Shown here one piece after another: positions 1-5,777 of a DNA stretch of 16,023 bases. Location: contig CAKSWU010000033.1 in NCBI GenBank assembly GCA_934513205.1, positions 1-16,023 on the forward strand. The letters run 5' to 3'. The translations under genes and the position numbers were made by a program. A model generated the notes under the pieces. That model was not told where the DNA came from, searched no databases, and saw nothing but the letters and a program-made list of their open reading frames with translations. This DNA is from an uncultured Faecalibacterium sp. Its GTDB lineage: Bacteria > Bacillota > Clostridia > Oscillospirales > Ruminococcaceae. The number at the start of each line of letters is the position of its first letter. Positions within the stretch are counted from its first letter, which is position 1.

Positions 1-43
1 TGGTGATCGGGCACATATTCTGTACTTGCTGCGAATAGGTCAT
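1..43 (-). CDS. 5' end of an unidentified leftward gene (cut by window edge)
   Basis: Only 14 codons are visible, beginning M-T-Y-S-Q-Q-V-Q-N-M-C-P-I-T, which is too little to name a family. On the minus strand an AAGGAGAG ribosome-binding site (58 down to 51) sits 9 nt before the ATG at 43. A second in-frame ATG at 49 is only 3 nt from the GGAG core, so 43 is the better start. A good promoter about 140 bp upstream supports a real gene with its own leader. Confidence 0.6.
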   Translation of the reverse strand, partial: MTYSQQVQNMCPIT

Positions 44-183
44 AATCATACTCTCCTTTTGACAAATGTCGCTTTGCGGAGCGCATCCCGCCGCGCCCTG
101 CCGGCACGGTAGACTCTGCTCCGTTCTGCATCGACTGCACCCGCCTTTTTGCGGCAAAGCACAGTACTACCACGCATAGTTTT

Positions 184-212
184 ATTATAGAGAATGCTGG
201 CGGATTTTGCAA
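184..212 (-). promoter_or_regulatory. Sigma-A promoter of the left-edge gene
   Basis: On the minus strand there is a -35 box TTGCAA (212-207), a 17-bp spacer and a perfect -10 box TATAAT (189-184). Transcription would start near 177 and read left into the gene at 43. The -35 box lies inside an inverted repeat. Confidence 0.65.
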
Positions 213-234
213 GACATTTCCTGCAAAATTCCGC
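200..234. repeat. Inverted repeat over the -35 box (putative operator)
   Basis: GCGGATTTTGCA (200-211) faces TGCAAAATTCCGC (222-234), with one extra base in the right arm and a 10-bp centre. It overlaps the -35 box at 207-212 and lies upstream of the likely transcription start, so it suits a protein-binding site better than an RNA hairpin. It could instead be a weak end signal for the MFS gene, but no T-run follows. The half-site ATTTTGCA recurs at 7004. Confidence 0.5.
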
Positions 235-343
235 AAATCTCTTTGATGTTATCGGCTCCTAACTGTCAATTCCGATGCTTTCCATGGACCACTCGTCAAG
301 TTTTTGTCAACTTTGTCAGACCACCAGCTCCCGCCGCCTGCGT

Positions 344-1549
344 TCAACGCTCCGGACCCTGCTGCACCGGCTTCAGCGCACAGATGGCGGCGAAGCCTGC
401 TGCAGCTCCTGCGGCAGCCAGCACATGCCGCCCGGCTTCCATTCCCCACAGGTTTGCCGCAAGGGGGAACGCCAGGCTTCCCACGCTCTGTCCCAGCGCC
501 AGAAAGCCGTAGTTGACCCCGGCATGAGGCAGGCCGAACAGGTCGGTGGAAAGGGACGGCAGCACCGCCGCCAGCCCGGAGTAGCAAAAGGTGAGCCCGG
601 CATACACCGCCACCACCAGCCACCCCCGGACAAAGGCAAAGCCCACCGACAGCCCCAGCGACGCCCCGAACAGCAGCAGGTCGGTGGGGCGGCGTCCGAT
701 GCGGTCGCTGAGCATGGGCATCAGCAGCCGTCCCGCCGCGCTGCCCATGCTGCCCAGCACCACGCTCCACAAGGCAGCCTTTTCGTCCAGCCCCCGTTCC
801 ATGCCCATCTTCAGGATGATGGGGCTGAACAGCAGCACCGCCGGGGTGGAAAAGCACACTGCCCCGGCGCACAGCCAGTACTGCCGGGTGCGCAGCATCT
901 GCCACGGCGAAAGGTCCACGCCGTTTTCTTCAGCCTTCTGTTGTTTTTGCATTTTTTCCTGAGGCGGATCCTGCAGCAGCAGGCTTCCCGCAAGGCAGAT
1001 GGGCAGGGTGACGGCACCCAGTGCCCAGAACGCGCCCCGGATGCCCTGAACGACCCAGACCCCTTTCACCACCCGGCGCACGAACAGGGTCAGGAATGCG
1101 CCGGACAGCCCCACCGCCCCGCCGATGACCCCGGTGGCAAGGCCCTTGCGGCCTGCATACCACTTTTGTGCGCAGGACTGGATGGAGGGGTACAAAAACG
1201 CCGTACCCAGCCCTGCCGGGATGCTGAACCCGCAGAAGAAGCTGCCTGCGCTGCCGCCCGGCAGTTCTGCTGCCGCAAAAAGCCCGCCGCAGAGCAGCGC
1301 CGTGCCCCACAGTCCGGCGCAGCGCGGCCCCCGCCGGTCCTGCAAAAAGCCGCCCAGCACGCACCCCACGCCAAAGGCGGCAATGAGGATGCCGAAGGCG
1401 TAGCCTGCCCCCTGCTCGCTCAGGCCGTATTCCTCCATCACCGGCTGCTGGAACACGCCCCACGCTGCCGGGATGCCTGTCAATGCCTGAACAGCGGCCC
1501 CTGCCGCCAGAATGGTCCAAGGGTGTTTTGCTGCAAACTGCTGCTTCAT
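344..1549 (-). CDS. MFS transporter, oxalate/formate antiporter (OFA)-like
   Basis: A 401-residue multi-pass membrane protein of the major facilitator superfamily. The two signature loops are present: G-G-F-L-Q-D-R-R-G-P-R (about 66-76) between helices 2 and 3, and S-D-R-I-G-R-R (about 281-287) between helices 8 and 9. A charged, Lys/Gln-rich central loop (about 195-215) separates the two six-helix halves. The N-terminal region (GIPAAWGVFQQPV then YGLS) matches the OFA subgroup, which exchanges or imports small carboxylates. The substrate cannot be read from sequence. I chose the ATG at 1549 because GGGAGGG lies just upstream; the frame stays open 65 codons further but runs through the palindromic element and the hisS promoter. 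Its promoter is back-to-back with that of hisS. Confidence 0.8.
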   Translation of the reverse strand: MKQQFAAKHPWTILAAGAAVQALTGIPAAWGVFQQPVMEEYGLSEQGAGYAFGILIAAFGVGCVLGGFLQDRRGPRCAGLWGTALLCGGLFAAAELPGGSAGSFFCGFSIPAGLGTAFLYPSIQSCAQKWYAGRKGLATGVIGGAVGLSGAFLTLFVRRVVKGVWVVQGIRGAFWALGAVTLPICLAGSLLLQDPPQEKMQKQQKAEENGVDLSPWQMLRTRQYWLCAGAVCFSTPAVLLFSPIILKMGMERGLDEKAALWSVVLGSMGSAAGRLLMPMLSDRIGRRPTDLLLFGASLGLSVGFAFVRGWLVVAVYAGLTFCYSGLAAVLPSLSTDLFGLPHAGVNYGFLALGQSVGSLAFPLAANLWGMEAGRHVLAAAGAAAGFAAICALKPVQQGPER

Positions 1550-1574
1550 GGTCTGCCCTCCCGATGGTTTTTCC

Positions 1575-1602
1575 CTTACAGTGTGCCCATTCCGATTGAC
1601 AA
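1575..1602 (-). promoter_or_regulatory. Putative promoter of the MFS gene
   Basis: On the minus strand there is TTGTCA (1602-1597), a 16-bp spacer and TGTAAG (1580-1575), ending about 26 bp before the start codon at 1549. The -10 box is weak. The -35 box overlaps the hisS -35 box on the other strand, so the two divergent promoters cannot easily be occupied together. Confidence 0.4.
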
Positions 1603-1623
1603 ACCGACAGTTTCCTTTATAAT
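1596..1623 (+). promoter_or_regulatory. Consensus sigma-A promoter of hisS
   Basis: TTGACA (1596-1601), 16-bp spacer, TATAAT (1618-1623): both boxes are perfect. Transcription should start near 1630, giving a leader of about 170 nt before hisS. No T-box (no AGGGTGGNACCGCG-like motif) is present. Confidence 0.75.
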
Positions 1624-1646
1624 GGGTAAAGTAATGATCAAACTCA

Positions 1647-1779
1647 GCCTCACCCTCTCCATCCTCGCTGCGCGATGCCGGAGGCTCTCCCTTTGACGGC
1701 TTTCCCCGCGCCGGGGAAGATGGCAAAGTCAAAAGGGGGAACAAGCCGGACGCGAAGCGGCCTGAGAGGGCGAGCAGGC
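1647..1779. repeat. Imperfect palindromic element (about 130 bp) in the hisS leader
   Basis: Nested arms face each other. CCCTCTC (1653-1659) pairs with GAGAGGG (1764-1770). The blocks at 1665-1685 and 1743-1763 are imperfect complements sharing CCGG and CGCG cores. TTTGAC (1692-1697) pairs with GTCAAA (1728-1733), and TTCCCCG (1702-1708) pairs with CGGGGAA (1712-1718) around a 3-nt loop. The whole would fold into one long hairpin in the hisS mRNA. It resembles the short non-coding, REP- or MITE-like repeats scattered in Faecalibacterium-type genomes; that resemblance is from memory. It ends about 5 bp before the hisS ribosome-binding site, so it may affect translation or transcription. Confidence 0.55.
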
Positions 1780-1798
1780 CATAGAGAGGAATGCAATT

Positions 1799-3040
1799 AT
1801 GAAAACACAGGCTTTAAAAGGTATGCGGGACCTGCTGCCCGCTGAGCAGACCCTGCGGGACTATATTCAGGGCAAAATTCTGGAGACCTACCGGGCATCC
1901 GGTTTTGAGCGCATCTCCACCCCCATGCTGGAGGATATGGAGAATCTGGACAAATCCGACGGCGGCGACAACCTGAACCTGATCTTCAAGGTGCTCAAGC
2001 GCGGCGACAAGCTGACCGCCGCCCTGAACACCGGCGACCCCAAGCAGCTGTCCGACATGGGTCTGCGCTACGACCTCACCCTGCCGCTGAGCCGCTACTA
2101 CGCCGCCAACAAGGACAAGCTGCCCAGCCCCTTCAAGGTCATCCAGACCGACCGGGTGTTCCGCGCCGAACGTCCGCAAAAGGGACGTCTGCGCGAGTTC
2201 GTGCAGTGCGATATTGACATTCTGGGCGATTCTTCTCCCAACGCCGAGATCGAACTGATCGACGTGACCACCCGCGCACTGCTGAACATCGGCTTTACCG
2301 GCTTCACCGTCAACATCAACGACCGCCGCATCCTGCGCGGGATGCTGCAGAGCATGGGTTTTGCCGCTGATACGCTGGATTCCGTCTGCATCACCTTTGA
2401 CAAGATGGACAAGATCGGTGCCGAGGGCGTCAAGGCCGAGCTGACCGAGAAGCAGCTGCCGGAAACCGCCATCAACGCGCTGGCAGATTTCATTGCCGCC
2501 GGGGATGTGACGCTGGACGCTGTGGCTGCCCGCTGCGCCGACCCTGCCATTGCCGACGACCTGAAGTATGTTCTGGCTGCAGCCGGTGCCATGGCAGACG
2601 GCCGCTATCAGGTGGCCTACTGCCCCAGTCTGGTGCGCGGTCAGGGCTACTACACTGGCATGGTGTTCGAGATCACCTGCCCGCAGTTCAGCGGTGCCGT
2701 GGCAGGCGGCGGCCGCTACGACAACATGGTGGGCAAGTTCCTTGGCGTGCAGGTGCCCGCCGTGGGCTTTTCCATCGGCTTCGAGCGGGTGTGCGGCATC
2801 CTGCTGGAGCAGGGCTACCAGATCCCCGGTGCCAAGCAGAAGATCGCCCTGCTGTACGGCAAAGACGCCGATTTCCCCGCAGTGCTGGCAAAGGCTGCCG
2901 CGCTGCGCGAGGGCTATAACGTAACCGTGCTGCCGCAGGGCAAGAAACTGGGCAAGCAGCTGGGTCAGCTGGAGGCTGCCGGCTTTGCCGGTGCCGCCTT
3001 TATGGACAAAGACGAAGTGAAGATCTTCGCCCAGCAGTAA
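1799..3040 (+). CDS. hisS: Histidyl-tRNA synthetase-like class II enzyme with short C-terminal domain
   Basis: A 413-residue class II synthetase. Its expected job is ATP-dependent charging of tRNA-His in the cytoplasm. Visible motifs are motif 1 near the N-terminus (GMRDLLPAE), LRYDLTLPLSRYYA (about 89-102), motif 2 FRAERPQKGRLREFVQCD (121-138), SLVRGQGYYTG (277-287), GGGRYD (303-308) and motif 3 GFSIGFER (323-330). Motif 2 and the insertion (NDRRIL, then DKMDKIG about 201-207) look more like the eukaryotic/archaeal HisRS branch than the usual Bacillus enzyme. The usual RGLDYY appears as RGQGYY. The C-terminal anticodon-binding part (from about 347) is only about 67 residues and stops abruptly, against roughly 95 in typical enzymes. 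GAGAGGA at 1784-1790 sets the start. A HisZ-type paralogue, the regulatory subunit of ATP phosphoribosyltransferase, is the main alternative, but no his genes are nearby. Confidence 0.75.
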   Translation: MKTQALKGMRDLLPAEQTLRDYIQGKILETYRASGFERISTPMLEDMENLDKSDGGDNLNLIFKVLKRGDKLTAALNTGDPKQLSDMGLRYDLTLPLSRYYAANKDKLPSPFKVIQTDRVFRAERPQKGRLREFVQCDIDILGDSSPNAEIELIDVTTRALLNIGFTGFTVNINDRRILRGMLQSMGFAADTLDSVCITFDKMDKIGAEGVKAELTEKQLPETAINALADFIAAGDVTLDAVAARCADPAIADDLKYVLAAAGAMADGRYQVAYCPSLVRGQGYYTGMVFEITCPQFSGAVAGGGRYDNMVGKFLGVQVPAVGFSIGFERVCGILLEQGYQIPGAKQKIALLYGKDADFPAVLAKAAALREGYNVTVLPQGKKLGKQLGQLEAAGFAGAAFMDKDEVKIFAQQ

Positions 3041-3052
3041 ACGAATTGCAAT

Positions 3053-3090
3053 AAAAAAGCCGGTGCATCGTTGGATGCACCGGCTTTTTT
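3053..3090. terminator. Bidirectional intrinsic terminator between hisS and the CaCA exchanger
   Basis: A perfect 11-bp stem, GCCGGTGCATC (3059-3069) with GATGCACCGGC (3074-3084), and a GTTG loop. It is flanked by six A (3053-3058) and six T (3085-3090), so it works on both strands for the two convergent genes. Confidence 0.92.
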
Positions 3091-3097
3091 GTTATTC

Positions 3098-4057
3098 TCA
3101 GATGGTGAACTGCACCACGCAGAAGGCTGCATAGATGCACAGCAGCGCAATGCCCTGCGGGCGGCTCAGCCTGCCCTTGATGAGGGCGGGCAGGGTCAGC
3201 AGCAGCATGACGGCAAACATCACCGGGATATCCATGACCAGCGAGGCGTTCATGCCTGCGATGGTGGAGTTCTGGGGGATGGCGAAGGGAGCCAGTGTCA
3301 CGGACACGCCGCTGACCAGCACCAGATTGAACACGTTGGCACCGATGACGTTGCCCAGCGACAGTGCTCCGTGGCCCTTTGCCAGCGAGGTGATGGCAGT
3401 GACCAGCTCCGGCAGCGAGGTGCCCAGTGCCACAAAGGTCAGGGCGATGACCGACTCCGGAACACCCAGTGCCTGTGCGATGAGGGTGCCATTGTCCACC
3501 AGAAGGTCCGCGCCCACGGCGATGAGCACCGCGCCCACAACCAGCAGACCCAGTTCCTTGGCAAAAGGCGCCTCTTCCCCCTGCTCCTCTTCTTCCGGGG
3601 CGGGGGCGTTCTTCATTGCCAGCACATTGCAGACGATGTACGCCACGAACATGACCAGCAGGATCAGGCCCACCGGGCGGGAAAAATAGCCGGTGGTGTA
3701 GGCGACTCCTGCATAGAAGGCGGCTGCCACAAAGAAGAACAGCACCGGCGTGCGCAGACTCTTAGGGTCCACCTTGCCCGGCTTCACCGCAATGGTGATG
3801 GCCGCGATCAGCGCAGAATTGCAGATGACCGAGCCGATGGCGTTGCCGTAGGCGATCTCGCCGTGACCGGTAAGCGCCGAGGTGGTGGACACCATGACCT
3901 CTGGCAGGGTGGTGCCAATGGACACCACCGTGGCACCGATGAGCAGCTCCGGCACATGGAAGCGGCGGGCAATGCCGGTGGCACCGTCCACGAACCAGTC
4001 GCCGCCCTTGATGAGGCACAGCAGACCCACGATGAATAACAGAACAGGAATGAGCAT
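3098..4057 (-). CDS. CaCA-family cation exchanger (Ca2+/Na+ antiporter type, YrbG-like)
   Basis: A 319-residue integral membrane protein with the two inverted alpha repeats of the calcium/cation antiporter family. Alpha-1 has GTTLPE (48-53) followed by GNAIGS; alpha-2 has GTSLPE (212-217) followed by GNVIGAN. The Glu of each GT(T/S)LPE is a family ion ligand. The halves are joined by an acidic loop (PEEEEQGEE, about 154-162). It would export a divalent cation from the cytoplasm. The ATG at 4057 has AAGGAG 7 nt upstream; an open frame extends 33 codons further but runs through the leader terminator. The manganese-type riboswitch in its leader suggests that Mn2+, or Mn2+ and Ca2+, is the relevant substrate rather than Ca2+ alone; this is an inference. 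Confidence 0.88.
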   Translation of the reverse strand: MLIPVLLFIVGLLCLIKGGDWFVDGATGIARRFHVPELLIGATVVSIGTTLPEVMVSTTSALTGHGEIAYGNAIGSVICNSALIAAITIAVKPGKVDPKSLRTPVLFFFVAAAFYAGVAYTTGYFSRPVGLILLVMFVAYIVCNVLAMKNAPAPEEEEQGEEAPFAKELGLLVVGAVLIAVGADLLVDNGTLIAQALGVPESVIALTFVALGTSLPELVTAITSLAKGHGALSLGNVIGANVFNLVLVSGVSVTLAPFAIPQNSTIAGMNASLVMDIPVMFAVMLLLTLPALIKGRLSRPQGIALLCIYAAFCVVQFTI

Positions 4058-4096
4058 AGTTTTTCTCCTTTTGATGACGTTCGGCAGAGCTGCAAC

Positions 4097-4154
4097 AAAA
4101 AAAGAGACCCCTATTACATCCTGCCCGAAACCGGGAAAGTGTAATAAAAGTCTC
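4097..4154 (-). terminator. Riboswitch-controlled intrinsic terminator
   Basis: On the minus strand GAGACTTTTATTACA (4154-4140) can pair over 15 positions with TGTAATAGGGGTCTC (4118-4104), using four G-U pairs. A small CCCG/CGGG hairpin fills the loop and seven T (4103-4097) follow. Its 5' arm contains the 3' strand of the riboswitch P1 helix (4150-4144), so the terminator and the folded aptamer exclude each other. Confidence 0.8.
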
Positions 4155-4248
4155 AAGCTTATGGTGCCGCATCGGGCATTTCTGCCGGGAATGTCGCTGC
4201 GGCACAGCGCACCGCCGCCGGGCGGCGCGCCCCTTACTCCCTTTTATC
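4144..4248 (-). ncRNA. yybP-ykoY-type (manganese) riboswitch aptamer
   Basis: Reading leftward, P1 pairs AUAAAAG (4247-4241) with CUUUUAU (4150-4144). The conserved GGGAGUA follows at 4241-4235. The first hairpin pairs 4230-4221 with 4216-4207 around CGGC. The second arm closes with GUGCCGCA (4205-4198) and UGCGGCAC (4171-4164) around an internal loop and a GAAA-capped tip. GAGACUUUU ends the aptamer. The paired 'GGGAGUA' and 'GAGAC(C/U)UU' landmarks with two stacked arms are the known layout of the yybP-ykoY family, which binds Mn2+. Ligand binding would stabilise P1, block the terminator at 4097-4154 and switch the exchanger on. Covariance-model scoring was not run. Confidence 0.75.
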
Positions 4249-4256
4249 CGAGAGCC

Positions 4257-4285
4257 ATTATACCGGTTTTTCCACGAAAGTGCAA
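4257..4285 (-). promoter_or_regulatory. Promoter of the riboswitch-CaCA transcript
   Basis: On the minus strand there is TTGCAC (4285-4280), a 17-bp spacer and a perfect TATAAT (4262-4257). The predicted start near 4250 falls right at the 5' edge of the aptamer, which supports both calls. Confidence 0.65.
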
Positions 4286-4302
4286 GAGAAACGTGTAAAA
4301 AT

Positions 4303-5598
4303 TTATCCGGCCTTCTCCACTTTTTTGGCATTGGGGTAGACCCGCTCCATGCGGGCATCGTCAAAATGCTCGTCCAGCAGCCGGTCGATGCTGCCGGTGG
4401 GCGCAGCGCCGCTGGTGCGGGCATCGTAGCGCGCCAGCGCCAGTGCACTGGTGAGCATGTTCACCGCCATGAACACCGCCAGTAGCACCGTCATCCACGG
4501 GCGGATCTGGCTGCGCACCTTTTTCATCAGCTTTTCCACAAGCGGGTAACCGTAGCGCATCCACACCACTGCCGCAATGCCCCAGAAAAAGCAGTACAGC
4601 AGGTTGATGCGCCCGCCCAGATTGAATTTGAACTTGCTGTAATCCCAGAACACCGTGCCGAACAGCATCTCGGTGACTGCACTACACAGATACTCGTAAG
4701 CGCCGCCCAGAATGGTGCCGAACACAAACAGGTAGCGGTCGCTCTTTTCTTTTTCCTGCCGCAGCAGCACCGTTGCCATCACCAGTGCCAGCCCCCACAC
4801 CACGCTGAAGGGTCCCCACACCAGACTGGACCGGCTCATCCAGACCCCGGCGGTCAGACGGCAGAACACCGTCTCCACCATGTCGCCCAGAAACGAACCG
4901 ATGACAAACAGCCACAGCAGGTCCGAAAAACGGAAGGCCCGCTCCAGCACCACACTGCGCTGAGGCTGCGCTGCCGCGGGGTAGGCGTGCTGGATGCGCT
5001 TTTCCACATACAGGGTGATGCGGCTGCGCAGCGTAGCCGAGCGCTCGCCCAGCTTCTGATTCAGCTGTTCCAGCACCGGATGCTGGGCGGCGTAGCGGTT
5101 GACCAGAACAGCCGACCCCACCTGGTCCAGCGCCGCCACCACCAGCGACACCCACACCAGCGGGTGCAGCAGCCACGCTGGGATGTGCATGCACAGCTGC
5201 AGCAGCACATCGTTGCTCCACAGCACACTTGCTGTGCCCAGCAGGCCCCACAGCACCGAATACTGCAGGCAGACATAGCCATTCAGGTTGAACTTTTTGC
5301 CGGAGTAATCCCACCAGCGGCGGTGGTGCAGCCGTTCCAGCAGCTTTGCGGTCAGCCATTCCACCACCGTGGCACTGAGCATGCAGGCAACGAACAGATA
5401 CACCGGCCGGGTGCGCAGGTCGGCGTAGCCCACCGCCAGCAGCACCGCCGTGGTGCCGTAGACAAAGCAGAAGGGTCCGGCTGCCGCGCCGCGGTTGGCA
5501 AAGCTTTTGCCCCGGACGGTCGCTGCAACGGTCTCGCCCGCCCAGCCCAGAAAGGAATAAACCAGATACATTATGCTCAGCGTATAAAAATCAAGCAT
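4303..5598 (-). CDS. Duplicated PF06541-like (CmpB/DUF1113) membrane protein
   Basis: A 431-residue multi-pass membrane protein made of two related halves. Half 1 has FLGWAGETV (about 17-24) and WDYSGKKFNLNGYVCLQY (96-113). Half 2 has SFLGDMVETV (about 235-244) and WDYSKFKFNLGGRINLLY (318-335). The shared motifs are those of the family annotated as putative ABC-transporter type IV (CmpB); real function is not established. A cytoplasmic, probably helical linker (about 172-220) joins the halves. A last helix (about 367-388) precedes a charged tail. Proteins of this family are usually one half long, so this looks like a tandem fusion. Start ATG at 5598 has AAAGGA upstream. No ABC ATPase gene is adjacent, so the transporter label is doubtful. 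Confidence 0.75.
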   Translation of the reverse strand: MLDFYTLSIMYLVYSFLGWAGETVAATVRGKSFANRGAAAGPFCFVYGTTAVLLAVGYADLRTRPVYLFVACMLSATVVEWLTAKLLERLHHRRWWDYSGKKFNLNGYVCLQYSVLWGLLGTASVLWSNDVLLQLCMHIPAWLLHPLVWVSLVVAALDQVGSAVLVNRYAAQHPVLEQLNQKLGERSATLRSRITLYVEKRIQHAYPAAAQPQRSVVLERAFRFSDLLWLFVIGSFLGDMVETVFCRLTAGVWMSRSSLVWGPFSVVWGLALVMATVLLRQEKEKSDRYLFVFGTILGGAYEYLCSAVTEMLFGTVFWDYSKFKFNLGGRINLLYCFFWGIAAVVWMRYGYPLVEKLMKKVRSQIRPWMTVLLAVFMAVNMLTSALALARYDARTSGAAPTGSIDRLLDEHFDDARMERVYPNAKKVEKAG

Positions 5599-5640
5599 TG
5601 CAGCCGTCCTTTCGCGTTATGATTCGCACTTGTTTTTTTG

Positions 5641-5669
5641 ATTGTACCCGTTTCAGCTGCCGGGAACAA
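5641..5669 (-). promoter_or_regulatory. Putative promoter of the CmpB-like gene
   Basis: On the minus strand there is TTGTTC (5669-5664), a 17-bp spacer and TACAAT (5646-5641), about 43 bp before the start codon. The -35 box is weak. Confidence 0.45.
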
Positions 5670-5703
5670 GACGTATCCTGTTAATTTTTTTGTTTTTCCT
5701 CTC

Positions 5704-5746
5704 AAAAAAAGCAAAACACGCCGCCATCCCGAAAGATGACGGCGTG
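5704..5746 (-). terminator. Intrinsic terminator of fucO
   Basis: On the minus strand CACGCCGTCATC (5746-5735) pairs with GATGGCGGCGTG (5728-5717), with one G-U pair. It is followed by TTTTGC and seven T (5710-5704). It lies just after the fucO stop codon. Confidence 0.88.
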
Positions 5747-5777
5747 CCAATGCACCGTTTTGTGTTACAGGTTGGAA

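Larger units (their letters stand above)
44..343. other. 300-bp non-coding gap with promoter, dyad and leader of the left-edge gene
   Basis: I see no convincing gene here. On the minus strand it contains a promoter (184-212), an inverted repeat (200-234) and then a leader of about 130 nt down to the ribosome-binding site at 51-58. The leader has a small GC-rich hairpin candidate (GCGG..CCGC around 75-90), but I recognise no riboswitch or T-box. No clear intrinsic terminator follows the MFS gene that ends at 344, so read-through into this region is possible. Confidence 0.55.

Noticed and set aside
275..1696. 473-codon plus-strand open frame
   Set aside because: It is antisense to the MFS gene, lacks a ribosome-binding site and has a Gln/His/Arg/Pro-rich composition typical of a reverse-strand frame in GC-rich DNA.
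1624..1798. T-box riboswitch in the hisS leader
   Set aside because: The leader has the right length and a strong hairpin, but no T-box sequence and no terminator T-run; the palindromic element explains the structure better.
1799..3040. Calling the gene hisZ (ATP phosphoribosyltransferase regulatory subunit)
   Set aside because: Motifs 2 and 3 and a C-terminal anticodon-like part are present and no histidine biosynthesis genes are adjacent, so HisRS is favoured, though not proven.
3071..4039. 322-codon plus-strand open frame opposite the exchanger
   Set aside because: It begins inside the terminator region and reads antisense through both alpha repeats; it is His/Gln-rich with no motif.
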